Source of the DNA: Methylobacterium sp. Leaf99
Lineage (GTDB): Bacteria > Pseudomonadota > Alphaproteobacteria > Rhizobiales > Beijerinckiaceae
DNA: 64,000 bases
Assembly (NCBI RefSeq): GCF_001422375.1
Contig: NZ_LMMU01000001.1
Coordinates: forward strand, 1,278,227-1,342,226
Direction of reading: 5' to 3'
The translations under genes were made by a program, and so were the position numbers. The first letter of the stretch is position 1; each line of letters starts with the position of its first letter. A model generated the notes under the pieces. That model was not told the DNA's origin, ran no database searches, and worked only from the letters and a program-made list of their open reading frames with translations. Shown in pieces: positions 18,106-31,563 of the stretch.

Positions 18106-19588
18106 CGATGCCCCCCTCGTGGTCGCCGCCGGGGAGGCGACGGGCCTGCGTCTCACCGCCGTCGATGCGCGGGCCCGGGCCCTGGGCCTGCGCCCCGGCG
18201 AGCCCCTGGCCCGCGCCCGCGCCCGGCTGAGCACACCGCTCTCCGTCCATCCGTCCGATCCCGAGGCCGACGCGGCGGCCCTCGACCGCCTCTGCCTGTG
18301 GGCCAAGCGCTACACGCCGAACGTGGCGGCCTTCGGCGCGGCCGAGGCGCGCGACGGGTTGTTCCTCGACGTGGCGGGATCGAGCCACCTGTTCGGCGGC
18401 GAGGCCGGACTCCTGGCCGACCTCGCCCGGCGGCTCTCCGCCAACGGCGTGCCGGCGCGCATGGCGCTGGCCGGCACGCCCGGCTGCGCCTTCGCCCTGG
18501 CCCGCTACGGCGCCGGCGGCCTCGTGCCGGCCGGCGGCGAGGCCGCCGCCCTGCGCGACCGGCCCGTCCTCGCCCTGCGCATCGAACCGGAGATGGCCGT
18601 CACCCTCGGACGCCTCGGCCTGCGCCGGATCGGCGAGCTGATGGACGCCCCCCGCGCGCCCCTGGCCCGACGCTTCGGCGAGGGGCTGATCCGGCGCCTC
18701 GACCAAGCCCTCGGGCACCGGCCCGAACCCCTGGTGCCCCTGGACGAACCGGCGGCGCTCGGTGCCGCGCGCGGGTTCCTCGACCCCATCGGCCATCAGG
18801 CCGTCATCGTCGCCACGGCGGCGCGCCTCATGGAGACCCTGGCCCCGCGCCTGGAGGCGGCCGGCCTCGGCGCGCGGGCGCTCCGCCTCACCCTGCACCG
18901 GGTCGACGGCGTGATCCGCACCCTCGCCCTCGCGTTGAGCGAGCCGACCCGCTGCTCGGTCCAGGTGGGGCGCCTCCTCGACCTGCGCCTCGACCGCCTC
19001 GGCCCCGCCCTGGACGCCGGCTTCGGCTTCGAGACCGTGCGCCTCGACGTCGTCGGCACCGGCCCGATCACCGCCCGGCAGGTGGATTTTTCGGGGGGCG
19101 GCCGCGCGGCGGCGAGCGCGTCCGGCCTCGCCGATGCCCTGCGCCAGCGCCTGGGGCGCGGCATCCTGCGCCTCGCCCCGCACGCGAGCCACGTGCCCGA
19201 GCGGGCCGAGGCCGTCGAACCGTGGCGGGTGACCCGCGTCGCCCCGCACCATCCGGTCCGGGCCGGCACGGGGCTGCTCCGCCCCCTCGTCCTCCTCACC
19301 CGCAGCGAGGCGGCCGAGGACATGCTCGCCCCCGACGGCCCGCCCCAGCGCTTCCGCTGGCGCCGGCGCCTGCACCGGGTCGCCCACGCGGACGGCCCCG
19401 AGCGCATCGCCGGGGAATGGTGGTCGGGGGCCACCCCCACCCGCGACTATTACGTGGTCGAGGACGAGGCCGGCCGGCGCCTGTGGGTCTACCGGCAGGC
19501 GCCTCTTCCGATGCAACCCCCTATCCCGGCTCAAACCCTTACTCCGTCGCAGGCGGCGGGCTGGTTCATCCACGGGATGTTCGCGTGA
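18017..19588 (+). CDS. imuB: ImuB, catalytically inactive Y-family polymerase-like protein
   Basis: A 523-residue Y-family homologue that bridges the sliding clamp, ImuA and DnaE2. The N-terminus ([15 protein letters not shown]) lacks the catalytic aspartate expected at the first motif, and the second motif reads [16 protein letters not shown] instead of the active SxDE form, as in other ImuB proteins. Fingers, HhH region ([11 protein letters not shown]) and little-finger domain follow. A canonical clamp-binding pentapeptide was not obvious. The start lies inside imuA; the conserved N-terminus supports it. dnaE2 begins 25 bp after the stop. Confidence 0.92.
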   Translation: MPRIVSVWLEHWPVTRLRRAQSGLMPGHPDDAPLVVAAGEATGLRLTAVDARARALGLRPGEPLARARARLSTPLSVHPSDPEADAAALDRLCLWAKRYTPNVAAFGAAEARDGLFLDVAGSSHLFGGEAGLLADLARRLSANGVPARMALAGTPGCAFALARYGAGGLVPAGGEAAALRDRPVLALRIEPEMAVTLGRLGLRRIGELMDAPRAPLARRFGEGLIRRLDQALGHRPEPLVPLDEPAALGAARGFLDPIGHQAVIVATAARLMETLAPRLEAAGLGARALRLTLHRVDGVIRTLALALSEPTRCSVQVGRLLDLRLDRLGPALDAGFGFETVRLDVVGTGPITARQVDFSGGGRAAASASGLADALRQRLGRGILRLAPHASHVPERAEAVEPWRVTRVAPHHPVRAGTGLLRPLVLLTRSEAAEDMLAPDGPPQRFRWRRRLHRVAHADGPERIAGEWWSGATPTRDYYVVEDEAGRRLWVYRQAPLPMQPPIPAQTLTPSQAAGWFIHGMFA

Positions 19589-19613
19589 GGGCAGCGTCCC
19601 AGCGGGCGGGGGC

Positions 19614-22600
19614 ATGACGCCGCCCTACGCTGAGCTCGCCGTGACCACGAACTTCTCCTTCCTGCGCGGGGCCTCCCACCCGGAGGAGATGGTGGCGACG
19701 GCGGCCGCGTTCGGGTTCGCCGCCATCGGCATCGCCGACCGCAACACGCTTTCGGGCGTGGTGCGCGCCTATGCGGAGGGGTTGCGTCGGGCGAAAGCCG
19801 GGGAGCCCCCCATCCGCACTCTCGTGGGCGTGCGCCTCGTGACGGAAGACGGGTTCGAGGCGGTCGCCTATCCCATGGACCGGGTGGCCTACGGCCGGCT
19901 CTGCCGCCTCCTCACCCTCGGCAACCGCCGCTCGGAGAAGGGCGCCTGCCGGTTCTCCTTTCCCGAGATGCTGGCGGCGAGCGAGGGCCAGATGCTGATC
20001 GCCATGCCTCCCGGAAACATGCCGCCGGAGGACTTGGACCAAGCCTTCGCCGACCACCTCGCGGCCCTCGCCGAGGCCGCGCCGGGGCGGACGTTCCTGG
20101 CCGGCAGCCACCACCATCGCGGCGACGAACGCCGGCGCCTCGGCCGCCTCGCCGAATGGGGAAAGCGCCTCGGCGCGCCCCTGGTGGCGGTGTCGGACGC
20201 CCTCTACCATGCCCCCGGCCGGCGCCCCCTGCAGGACATCCTCGCCTGCATCCGCGCCGGCTGCACCCTGCGCGAGGCCGGCTACCGGCTGGAGGCCAAC
20301 GCCGAACGCCATCTCAAGCCGCCCAGCATGATGGCGCGGCTGTTTGCCGACCACCCGGACGCGCTGGCCCGGACGGTGGAGATCGCGCAGGCCTGCGGCT
20401 TCTCCCTCGATCAGCTGCGCTACGAATACCCCGACGAGCCGGTGCCGCCGGGCCGGACCGCCCAGGGCTATCTCGCCGACAAGGTCCACGAGCGCGCCCG
20501 GTGGCGCTACCCGGACGGCATCCCCGAGGCCATCGCGAACACCATCGCGGACGAGCTCGTCCTCATCGCGAAGATGGATTACGCGCGCTACTTCCTCACC
20601 CTGTTCGACATCGTCGAGTTCGCGCGCTCCAAGGGCATCCTGTGCCAGGGCCGCGGGTCGGCCGCCAATTCCGTGGTGTGCTACTGCCTCGGCATCACGG
20701 CCGTGGACCCCACCGAGATCCGCCTGCTGTTCGCGCGGTTCATCTCGGAGAACCGGGCCGAGCCGCCCGACATCGACGTCGATTTCGAGCACGAGCGTCG
20801 CGAGGAGGTGATCCAGCACCTCTACGACCGCTACGGCCGCGACCGCGCCGCCATCTGCGCCACGGTGATCCACTACCGGCCGCGCAGCGCCATCCGCGAG
20901 GTCGGCAAGGTTTTGGGCCTCACCCCCGACATCACCGGCGTGATGGCCGACACCGTCTGGGGCTCCTGGGGCGCCGACCTGCCCGACGCCCATGTCGAGC
21001 AGGCCGGCCTCGATCCCAGGAACCCGGCGATCCGGCAGGCCCTCGATCTCGCCCACGCCCTCATCGGTTTCCCCCGTCACCTGTCGCAGCATGTTGGCGG
21101 CTTCGTGCTCACCCGCGGGCGCCTCGACGAGACCGTGCCGGTGGGCAACGCCGCCATGGCGGACCGGACCTTCATCGAGTGGGACAAGGACGACATCGAC
21201 GTCCTCGGCCTGATGAAGGTCGATATTCTGGCGCTCGGCATGCTGAGCTGCCTCAAGCGCGGCGTCGACTTCCTGGCCCGCGACTACGGCCACGACTACC
21301 CGACCCTCGCCGACCTGCCGCGCGAGGACCCGGCCGTCTACGCCATGCTGTCGAAGGCCGATTCCGTCGGCGTGTTCCAGGTCGAGAGCCGGGCGCAGAT
21401 GTCGATGCTGCCGCGCCTGAAGCCGGCCGAGTTCTACGACCTCGTGGTGCAGGTCGCCATCGTCCGCCCCGGCCCGATCCAGGGCGACATGGTGCATCCC
21501 TACCTGCGCCGGCGCCAGAACTTGGAGCCCGTGATCTACCCGTCGCCCCATCCCGATCACGGACCGGCGAACGAGCTCGAGAGCGTGCTCAAGCGGACCT
21601 ACGGCGTGCCCCTGTTCCAAGAGCACGCCATGCAGATCGCCATCACGGCGGCCGGGTTCCTGCCGTCCGAGGCCGACGGCCTGCGTCGGGCCATGGCGAC
21701 CTTCCGGCACAACGGCGAGATCGTGAACTTCCGGACGAAATTCGTCGAGGGCATGGTGGCGCGCGGCTACCCGCGCGACTTCACCGAGCGCTGCTTCAAG
21801 CAGATCGAGGGGTTCTCCACCTACGGCTTTCCCGAGAGCCACGCGGCGAGCTTCGCCCTGCTGGTCTACGCCTCGGCCTGGATGAAGTGCCGCCACCCCG
21901 ACGTCTTCCTCGCGGCGATCCTCAACGCCCAGCCCATGGGATTCTACCAGCCGGCCCAGCTCGTCCGCGACGCCCGCGCCCACGGCGTCGAGGTGCGCGG
22001 CGTCGACGTGAACGCCAGCGCCTGGGACTGCACCCTGGAGCCGGCCTCCGAGCCCCCGCCCCCGGGCGTTCCCCGGCGCCTCGCCGTGCGGATCGGCCTG
22101 CGCCAGGTGAGCGGCGCGCCGGAGGCGGCCATGCGCCGCCTCGTGGCCCTGCGCGGCAACGGCTACGCCAGCATCGAGGGGTTGCAGGCGGCCCTCACCC
22201 TGCCGCGCAACGCCCTGGAGCGGCTGGCCGAGGCCGACGCCTTCCGCTCCCTCGACCTCGACCGGCGCGCGGCCCTGTGGGCGGTGCGGACCCTGGAGGG
22301 CACGTCGAGCCGCAAGGCCGCGTCGCGCCAGGGCACCGACCGGCGCGCGCATCTCCTGGAGGCGCCGATGCCGCTCTTCGCCTTCCACGCCGATGACGGG
22401 CTGTTCCGCACCGAACCCGCCGTGGCGCTGCCCGAAATGGCGGCGTCCGAGCACGTGGCCGAGGATTACGCCGCGACGGGCCTCTCCCTGAAGGGCCATC
22501 CGGTGGCGTTCTTCCGGGCGCGCCTCGCCCGGATCGGCGCGATTCCCGCCCGCGACCACCACGACCCGGCCCGCGTCCCCAACAACGCCCGCGTCACCGT

Positions 22601-22931
22601 GGCGGGCCTCGTGCTCACCCGCCAGCGCCCCGGCACGGCCCGCGGCACGGTGTTCCTGACCCTCGAGGACGAGACCGGCATCGCCAACGTCATCGTCTGG
22701 GCCAAGGTGTTCGAGGCCCACCGGGCCGTCGCCATGGGAGCGCGCTTCCTCGCCGTGCGCGGGCGGGTGCAGCGCCAGGGTCTCGTGGTCCATCTCCTCG
22801 CCGAACAGTTCCGCGATCTCAGTGCCGAATTGCGGAGCCTGCGCGAGGGCGGCCTGCGCCTGCCCCCCGAGACCACGGATTTTTCCGCGCCGCCCGACCG
22901 GCGTGTCTATCGCAGCCGGGATTTTCATTAA
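19614..22931 (+). CDS. dnaE2: Error-prone DNA polymerase DnaE2 (ImuC)
   Basis: A 1105-residue C-family polymerase of the usual DnaE2 length. Order: PHP domain (starting [20 protein letters not shown]), polymerase core with the acidic motif [17 protein letters not shown], a finger region ([16 protein letters not shown]), the block [20 protein letters not shown], and a C-terminal OB fold ([20 protein letters not shown]). It performs mutagenic translesion synthesis after DNA damage and needs ImuA and ImuB. It is the third gene of the LexA-controlled operon. Confidence 0.95.
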   Translation: MTPPYAELAVTTNFSFLRGASHPEEMVATAAAFGFAAIGIADRNTLSGVVRAYAEGLRRAKAGEPPIRTLVGVRLVTEDGFEAVAYPMDRVAYGRLCRLLTLGNRRSEKGACRFSFPEMLAASEGQMLIAMPPGNMPPEDLDQAFADHLAALAEAAPGRTFLAGSHHHRGDERRRLGRLAEWGKRLGAPLVAVSDALYHAPGRRPLQDILACIRAGCTLREAGYRLEANAERHLKPPSMMARLFADHPDALARTVEIAQACGFSLDQLRYEYPDEPVPPGRTAQGYLADKVHERARWRYPDGIPEAIANTIADELVLIAKMDYARYFLTLFDIVEFARSKGILCQGRGSAANSVVCYCLGITAVDPTEIRLLFARFISENRAEPPDIDVDFEHERREEVIQHLYDRYGRDRAAICATVIHYRPRSAIREVGKVLGLTPDITGVMADTVWGSWGADLPDAHVEQAGLDPRNPAIRQALDLAHALIGFPRHLSQHVGGFVLTRGRLDETVPVGNAAMADRTFIEWDKDDIDVLGLMKVDILALGMLSCLKRGVDFLARDYGHDYPTLADLPREDPAVYAMLSKADSVGVFQVESRAQMSMLPRLKPAEFYDLVVQVAIVRPGPIQGDMVHPYLRRRQNLEPVIYPSPHPDHGPANELESVLKRTYGVPLFQEHAMQIAITAAGFLPSEADGLRRAMATFRHNGEIVNFRTKFVEGMVARGYPRDFTERCFKQIEGFSTYGFPESHAASFALLVYASAWMKCRHPDVFLAAILNAQPMGFYQPAQLVRDARAHGVEVRGVDVNASAWDCTLEPASEPPPPGVPRRLAVRIGLRQVSGAPEAAMRRLVALRGNGYASIEGLQAALTLPRNALERLAEADAFRSLDLDRRAALWAVRTLEGTSSRKAASRQGTDRRAHLLEAPMPLFAFHADDGLFRTEPAVALPEMAASEHVAEDYAATGLSLKGHPVAFFRARLARIGAIPARDHHDPARVPNNARVTVAGLVLTRQRPGTARGTVFLTLEDETGIANVIVWAKVFEAHRAVAMGARFLAVRGRVQRQGLVVHLLAEQFRDLSAELRSLREGGLRLPPETTDFSAPPDRRVYRSRDFH

Positions 22932-22976
22932 GTTCCAGACCTCGACAGGATCTGGAGCCTGAACGAGAGTGCAGTC

Positions 22977-23414
22977 ATGCTGCGCCCCGCCCTCGCCCTC
23001 CTGCTCCTCACCACCGTGGCATCCCGCGCCGACGAGTGCGACGGCCTCGCCGCTCAGGTGGCATCCGCCATCGGCGGCAAGGCCGGGCGGCGGCAGGGAC
23101 CGGGCGTCGAGATCCGAGTTCCGGGCGCCATCCGGATCGACCTCACCTGCCGGGCCGAGCCCATCGTCCAGGCGGCCTCCGGCGACCCGGCCCCCTCGGC
23201 CGCCTATTTCCAGGACCTCGCCGTCGCCGGGCAGATCGTGGTGGGCGTCTCCGCCGATGCCGTACAGGGGGCCCTTGCCACGGCCCATGCCACGGCGCTC
23301 CGCGAGGGCAAAAAATCCTTCATCCAGCAGAACGGCTGGTCGGCGAGCTGCTACACCGACCGGACCGGATCGATCCGTACCCTGTGCTCCGTGGGGCGCA
23401 TCCCGCCGGGGTGA
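22977..23414 (+). CDS. Small secreted protein of unknown function
   Basis: A 145-residue protein with a short signal peptide (MLRPALALLLLTTVASRA) and three Cys in the mature part. The remainder shows no recognised family. It lies 45 bp after dnaE2 on the same strand but need not be part of the SOS unit. A small hairpin between its stop and the convergent fae-like gene (23418-23435, stem AGCGGG/CCCGCT) may end both. Confidence 0.55.
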   Translation: MLRPALALLLLTTVASRADECDGLAAQVASAIGGKAGRRQGPGVEIRVPGAIRIDLTCRAEPIVQAASGDPAPSAAYFQDLAVAGQIVVGVSADAVQGALATAHATALREGKKSFIQQNGWSASCYTDRTGSIRTLCSVGRIPPG

Positions 23415-23448
23415 GGGAGCGGGCCGGAACCCGCTTCCATCACAAAGA

Positions 23449-23988
23449 TCAATACTCGATCACGTCTTCCAGGGCGTAGTGCTTCACCGTCTTGCGGTTG
23501 GCGATGAGTTCGTCGATGGACGGCTCGCCCTTCATGGCGCGGCCGATGGCGAGCTTCGTCGCCTCGTAGTTGGTGCGGTAGAGGTCCTTGCGGTCGAGGT
23601 TGCCGTCCTCGGCGCAGCGCGGGTCGAGCCAGATCATGATGATCATGCACAGGTCGTCGAGGCCGTCCTTCGGCAGCACGCCCTCGATGACGCAGTCGAT
23701 GATGGCGTCGCCCGTGGCGGCCTGGACCACGCCGCCGAGGAGCTCGACGTACTCGGCCGTGTGGATGGTGGCCTTGGTGGTCATCATCGTGGCCGGGCGC
23801 ACGAGCTGGTTGAGGTCGCGCACCACGAACATCCGGGTGTGGCCCTGGACCTGGCCCATCATGCCGGCGAACGCCTGACCGGCGGGTCCGCGGGTGGAGC
23901 CGATGAGCACCTCCGGCATGGCGTCGGTGTATTGCCCCTCGGCGGCGAGTACGGTGGCCTCGCCGGTGCGGAACCAAATCTCGGACAT
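23449..23988 (-). CDS. Formaldehyde-activating enzyme (Fae) paralogue
   Basis: The 179-residue protein aligns along its length with Fae, which condenses formaldehyde with tetrahydromethanopterin in methylotrophs. Shared blocks are TGEATV, the RG-P/SPA-AF segment (LIGSTRGPAGQAF), KATIHTAEYVE and NYEATKLAIGRAMKGEP. By my alignment the proposed catalytic His17 of Fae falls at M24 here (TDAMPEVLIG), with a 3-residue insertion before it. It is therefore more likely a Fae2/Fae3-type homologue than the housekeeping enzyme, and its activity is uncertain. It stands alone, without other tetrahydromethanopterin genes nearby. Confidence 0.8.
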   Translation of the reverse strand: MSEIWFRTGEATVLAAEGQYTDAMPEVLIGSTRGPAGQAFAGMMGQVQGHTRMFVVRDLNQLVRPATMMTTKATIHTAEYVELLGGVVQAATGDAIIDCVIEGVLPKDGLDDLCMIIMIWLDPRCAEDGNLDRKDLYRTNYEATKLAIGRAMKGEPSIDELIANRKTVKHYALEDVIEY

Positions 23989-24190
23989 GGGTCTCTTTCT
24001 CAGGCTTGAGAGCCCGGCGACGGGCCGGGCGGGTCGGGGCGCACAAACACCACCGGGCGGCGCGCCGTCAATCGCGAGAGGACGCCGCCAGAGGCCGCCG
24101 CGAGGGGCGCCGCAACTGGCGCTGGCCTCGCCAAGCGGGATCGGTCATGCAGCATTGGCGGAACGTCGCCGCGAAAAGGGTAACGAGCCG

Positions 24191-24406
24191 ATGAGTGCAG
24201 GGTCACACGACCGGGACTGGAGCCTGTCGGTCGCGGCGGCGGAAGACGGCGTCCGGGTCGAGATCGGCCTGCCGGATGTCGCCGGTCGACCGTTCACCGC
24301 CATCCTCACCCTCGACCGCGACGAGGCCCGCACCCTCGCCCGCGCCCTGCTCGCCGCCTCGGGCGACGCCATCGAGCGGACTTTTTTGCAGCCGCCCGAC
24401 GCTTGA
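24191..24406 (+). CDS. Small conserved-looking protein of unknown function
   Basis: A 71-residue acidic protein (DRDWSLSVAAAEDGVRVEIG, then LTLDRDEARTLARALLAASG). The codon pattern has strong GC bias in third positions, which supports real coding, and the C-terminal helix looks regular. No family recognised. It is convergent with the lipoprotein gene; a 6-bp stem hairpin (24408-24423) lies between the stops. Confidence 0.5.
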   Translation: MSAGSHDRDWSLSVAAAEDGVRVEIGLPDVAGRPFTAILTLDRDEARTLARALLAASGDAIERTFLQPPDA

Positions 24407-24424
24407 TCCTCGAAGTCTCGAGGG

Positions 24425-24874
24425 TTACAGCCCGACGCGGTTGCGGCCCGGCAGGCGCGGAACCTTGGTGCCGCGCGGCTCGATGGGGCCGGCGCAGGAA
24501 TAGGTGAACTCGGTCTGGAGATCGGTGAACACCGTCTCGCCGGTGATCTTGCAATCCTCCCGCACGGTCTCGTCGAGGTAGGTGCGCGCCGCCTCGCGAA
24601 AGCGCTTGGCGCGGGTGAGGGACGGGTCGCCGCCGTCGAGGCGGTCGTCGATCCCGCAGCCGGTGATCTCCCGCAGGGAATTCGAGACGATGAGCATCTT
24701 GCGGATGCGGCGCTGGTCGTAGACCTCGTAGGGGTCCTTACAGCCGATGGTCACCACCTGTGGGGTCAGGCTGACATAGGTCTTCGACACGTAGGCGAAG
24801 CCGGTGCAGCCCGAGGCCAGGAGACCGAGGGCGGTGACGGCCAGGATCACGGCCGCCGTGTTGGATACGGGCAT
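24425..24874 (-). CDS. Putative lipoprotein of unknown function
   Basis: A 149-residue protein beginning with a lipoprotein signal (AVILAVTALGLLASGC, lipobox LASGC). The mature part contains four further Cys and an N-terminal hydrophobic beta segment. No domain was recognised. The start was set at the ATG that opens the signal peptide; an in-frame start 30 codons upstream would hide it. Confidence 0.6.
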   Translation of the reverse strand: MPVSNTAAVILAVTALGLLASGCTGFAYVSKTYVSLTPQVVTIGCKDPYEVYDQRRIRKMLIVSNSLREITGCGIDDRLDGGDPSLTRAKRFREAARTYLDETVREDCKITGETVFTDLQTEFTYSCAGPIEPRGTKVPRLPGRNRVGL

Positions 24875-25007
24875 GGGGCTGGTCCGGTACACGATCGGGG
24901 CGCCCTTGCGTCTGGCCTCGCCAAAGTCTCGACGGCATTGAAGCGCAGGCGGCCCCACGGTCAAGCCTCACCGGGCCACACTCCCGCGCGTTTCCGCCGC
25001 TCCGGCC

Positions 25008-25463
25008 TCAGGCCAGGGCGCGCAGGCCCGCCCGAAGCCGCTCCGGCCCGGCCTCCGGCATCCGCGCCTCGACGGCCGCGTGCGCCGATACCCACAGGGG
25101 TAAGGCGTCGGCGAGGAGCGCCAGGCCGGCGGGCGTGAGGGCGAGGCGGCGACCGCGCCGGTCCTTCGGATCGGGGGACACCGCGACGAGGCCGCGCCGC
25201 TCCAGGGGCTTCAGGGCCGCCGTCAGGGTGGTGCGGTCCATGGCGAGCAGGGCCGCCACGGCGCCGAGCCCCGCGGGATCCGGCCGATTGAGGGCCATCA
25301 GCAGGGAGAACTGCCCGTGGGTGAGACTTAACGGCCGCATCACTTCGTCGAAGTGACGCGCCAGGGCGCGGGCGGCGCGCTGCACGTGGAGGCACAGGCA
25401 GGTGTCGCGCACCATCAGGGTCGCGGCGAACGGCACCAGGGGAGCGGCCTCAGACTTTGACAT
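25008..25463 (-). CDS. MarR-family transcriptional regulator
   Basis: A 151-residue winged-helix repressor: the recognition region reads LGAVAALLAMDRTTLTAALK and the wing reads DPKDRRGRRLALTPAG. CLCLHVQRAAR near the N-terminus has two Cys that might sense thiol-reactive compounds. It is divergent from the VOC protein gene, with a perfect 24-bp palindrome 6 bp upstream of its start, so autorepression and control of the VOC gene are likely. Confidence 0.88.
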   Translation of the reverse strand: MSKSEAAPLVPFAATLMVRDTCLCLHVQRAARALARHFDEVMRPLSLTHGQFSLLMALNRPDPAGLGAVAALLAMDRTTLTAALKPLERRGLVAVSPDPKDRRGRRLALTPAGLALLADALPLWVSAHAAVEARMPEAGPERLRAGLRALA

Positions 25464-25468
25464 ACACG

Positions 25469-25492
25469 ATTTAGGTTGATATCAACCTAAAT
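25469..25492. promoter_or_regulatory. Perfect 24-bp palindrome, probable MarR operator
   Basis: Half-site ATTTAGGTTGAT is followed immediately by its exact reverse complement. It is AT-rich in a very GC-rich region and lies in the 84-bp space between marR-type gene and the divergent VOC gene, where it would cover both promoters. Confidence 0.85.
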
Positions 25493-25547
25493 GTCAAGGC
25501 GACTCGCGGCGCGTCAGGGCCGCGACCGATTAGGGGGAGACTCGCGC

Positions 25548-26330
25548 ATGGCCGCACCCGACGGACAGTTCATCTGGTACGAACTCATGACCACCGACAC
25601 GGTCGCCGCGGAGGCGTTCTACCGCCGCGTCGTCGGTTGGGACGCGAGCCCGGCGGGCATCGACGGTGTGGACTACACCCAGTTCCGCGCCGGCACGGTG
25701 CCGGTGGCCGGGCTGACGACCCTGTCAGAGGGGACCGACGGCCGACCGGCCTGGACCGGCTCCATCGCAGTGACGGATGTCGACGCCTCCGCCGCGGCAG
25801 TGAAGCGGGCCGGTGGCGCCGTCCACTGCCCGCCCACCGAAATCCCCGGCATCGGCCGCTTCGCCGGGGTCGCCGACCCGCACGGCGCCGTCTTCCTGCT
25901 GTTCGCAGCCGGACCACCCTCGGACGAGGCTTGCGCCCCGCCGCCGGCCGGCTCCACGGCCCCCGGCCATGTCGGCTGGCGCGAGTTGCACGTCGGCGAC
26001 CGCGAGACGGCCTTCGCCTTCTACGCCGGCCTGTTCGGCTGGACGCCGAGGGAGGCCATCGATCTCGGACCGATGGGCATCTACCAGCTCTTCGCCACGG
26101 GCGACGGCCCGGCGGTGGGCGGCCTGATGACCAAGCCGCCGCAGATGCAGGGGCCACCGGCCTGGCTCTACTACTTCACGGTCTCGGCAATCGATGCAGC
26201 CGCCGCGCGCATCGCCCAGGCCGGCGGACAGGTGCTCAACGGGCCGCATCAGGTGCCGGGCGGCGCCTGGATCCTGCACGGGCTCGACCCGCAGGGCGCG
26301 CTGTTCGCCCTGACGGCGGCGGAGCGATAG
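25548..26330 (+). CDS. VOC-superfamily protein with two glyoxalase-like domains
   Basis: A 260-residue protein made of two vicinal-oxygen-chelate domains (about residues 8-125 and 135-258). Each has the opening FxWYEL or WRELHV strand, an AFYxxxxGW helix and a LxDPxGA/FxLF closing strand. This fold serves glyoxalases, dioxygenases and antibiotic- or electrophile-resistance proteins; the precise reaction is unknown. A TAGGGGGAGA site precedes the ATG. Control by the divergent MarR regulator suggests induction by a small toxic molecule. Confidence 0.8.
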   Translation: MAAPDGQFIWYELMTTDTVAAEAFYRRVVGWDASPAGIDGVDYTQFRAGTVPVAGLTTLSEGTDGRPAWTGSIAVTDVDASAAAVKRAGGAVHCPPTEIPGIGRFAGVADPHGAVFLLFAAGPPSDEACAPPPAGSTAPGHVGWRELHVGDRETAFAFYAGLFGWTPREAIDLGPMGIYQLFATGDGPAVGGLMTKPPQMQGPPAWLYYFTVSAIDAAAARIAQAGGQVLNGPHQVPGGAWILHGLDPQGALFALTAAER

Positions 26331-26337
26331 GTTCCCC

Positions 26338-26374
26338 CGCGGGGCGGAGGCGCCAGGAGCACCGCCGCCCCGCG
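26338..26374. terminator. Bidirectional hairpin between VOC gene and metH
   Basis: A perfect 10-bp stem (CGCGGGGCGG/CCGCCCCGCG) with a 17-base loop lies between the convergent stops. No T-run follows on either strand, so termination strength is uncertain. Confidence 0.45.
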
Positions 26375-26386
26375 AGATCCAAAAAG

Positions 26387-30139
<3,753 letters not shown>

Positions 30140-30164
30140 GGGTTTCTCATGTCTCGTCACGGAG

Positions 30165-30272
30165 GTCCCCTCCCCCTTGCGGGGAGGGGTCAGGGGTGGG
30201 GGTGGTTGCGAAGGTGTCGCGCCGTATCCGGCACCACCCCCACCTCCGGCTCCTCCCCGCAAGGGGGAGGAG
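30165..30272. repeat. Nested palindromic intergenic repeat upstream of metH
   Basis: Outer perfect 17-bp inverted repeat (30170-30186 with 30253-30269, half-site CTCCCCCTTGCGGGGAG-type) encloses an inner 11-bp inverted repeat (30196-30206 with 30233-30243). Such BIME-like GC-rich elements are usually dispersed in many copies. Its loop differs from the elements at 55.8 and 61.4 kb, so it is a separate family. Confidence 0.75.
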
Positions 30273-30302
30273 AGGCGCTGTCTGGGAAGGGCCCGACGGG
30301 CT

Positions 30303-30554
30303 TCAGGACCCCGTCTCCAGCACAGCGAGGCGCTTCTCGATGGCCTCGAGCCGCTCCTCAAACTGAGCGGCGGCATAGCGACCGAGGACGGATTCGCCGT
30401 TCACGGCCTCGCGCAGATTGTCGAAACGGCACTCAAGCTTGTCGAAGCGTGCATCGTGCTGTTCCAGTTTCCGATCAACACGATCGAAGCCGGCTTTCAG
30501 GTCCGCACGTATTTCACGTAACAAAGGAAGGATCATATCCTGCGGTTCGGCCAC
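30303..30554 (-). CDS. Small coiled-coil protein between metF and metH
   Basis: An 83-residue, highly charged, mostly helical protein with heptad-like spacing ([20 protein letters not shown], then [16 protein letters not shown]). The GTG start at 30554 has a perfect AGGAGG site 7 bp upstream, better than the internal ATG at 30536. It lies 29 bp after metF and before metH on the same strand, so it is probably co-transcribed with them. No known family; oligomerisation or a structural role is a guess. Confidence 0.6.
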   Translation of the reverse strand: MAEPQDMILPLLREIRADLKAGFDRVDRKLEQHDARFDKLECRFDNLREAVNGESVLGRYAAAQFEERLEAIEKRLAVLETGS

Positions 30555-30583
30555 GGCACGCCTCCTGCTCCCACCCCTGATAT

Positions 30584-31507
30584 CTAGGCGGCCGCCTTCG
30601 CGGCTTCCACCTTGGGGGCCGGCGCACGCAGGCCGAGCAGGTGGCAGATGGCGTAGACGAGGTCGGAGCGGTTCATCGAGTAGAAATGGAAGTCGTTGAC
30701 GCCCTGATCGACCAGATCGAGCACCTGTTCGGCCGCCACCGCCGCCGCCACGAGGCGGCGGGTGTCGGGGTCGTTCTCGAGGCCCTCGAACCGGGCGGCG
30801 AGCCAGTACGGCACCGAGGCGCCGGTGCGGCGGGCGAAGTTGGCCGATTGCTTGAAGTTCTGGACGGGCAGGATCCCGGGAATGATGGGGATGTCGATGC
30901 CCGCCGCCCGCACCTTGTCGACGTAGCGCAGGTAGATGTCGTTCTCGAAGAAGAACTGCGTGATCGCCTGATCGGCCCCGGCATCGACCTTGGCCTTCAG
31001 GGCGTCGATGTCGGCGTCGAGGGAGGCGGCCTCCGGGTGCTTCTCGGGATAGGCCGAGACCGAAACCTTGAAGTCGCCGATGCGCTTGATGCCGGCGACG
31101 AGGTCCGCCGTCTGGGCGTAGCCGCCCGGATGCGGACGATAGGTCGTGCCGACCCCGTCCTGCGGGTCGCCGCGCAGGGCCACGATGTGGCGCACGCCGG
31201 CATCCCAGTAGGATTGCACGACGGCGTCGATCTCCTCGCGGGTGGCGTCGACGCAGGTGAGGTGGGCGGCGGGCTTCAGGCCGGTCTCGCGGACCATGCG
31301 GGCCACGGTGTTGTGGGTGCGCTCACGCGTCGAGCCGCCGGCCCCGTAGGTCACCGAGACGAATTTCGGCTGGAGCGGCGCGAGGCGCTCGATGGACTTC
31401 CACAGGATCTGCTCCATCTCGTCGGTCTTCGGCGGGAAGAACTCGATGGAGACCCGGATCGGGCGGTAGCCGTCGCGGCTGGCGCGGTGTTGGGAGGCGG
31501 TGGGCAT
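30584..31507 (-). CDS. metF: Methylenetetrahydrofolate reductase [NAD(P)H]
   Basis: A 307-residue TIM-barrel flavoprotein making 5-methyl-THF, the methyl donor for MetH. Signatures: SIEFFPPKT with the active-site Glu, SVTYGAGGST, HIVALRGDPQDG, and AITQFFFENDIYLRYVD. GAGGA precedes the ATG. It lies 56 bp downstream of the ArsR-methyltransferase regulator gene and upstream of metH, giving a regulator-metF-metH methionine unit. Confidence 0.96.
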   Translation of the reverse strand: MPTASQHRASRDGYRPIRVSIEFFPPKTDEMEQILWKSIERLAPLQPKFVSVTYGAGGSTRERTHNTVARMVRETGLKPAAHLTCVDATREEIDAVVQSYWDAGVRHIVALRGDPQDGVGTTYRPHPGGYAQTADLVAGIKRIGDFKVSVSAYPEKHPEAASLDADIDALKAKVDAGADQAITQFFFENDIYLRYVDKVRAAGIDIPIIPGILPVQNFKQSANFARRTGASVPYWLAARFEGLENDPDTRRLVAAAVAAEQVLDLVDQGVNDFHFYSMNRSDLVYAICHLLGLRAPAPKVEAAKAAA

Positions 31508-31563
31508 CGGGGACGTCCTCAATGTCGGTCGGTTCAGACGGATCGCGAAAGCGGATGGGCCGG

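Noticed and set aside
19566..23288. Open frame of about 1240 codons on the minus strand opposite dnaE2
   Set aside because: Composition is Gly/His/Arg/Glu-rich without any family motif, as expected from the complement of a high-GC gene; dnaE2 on the plus strand has full conserved motifs.
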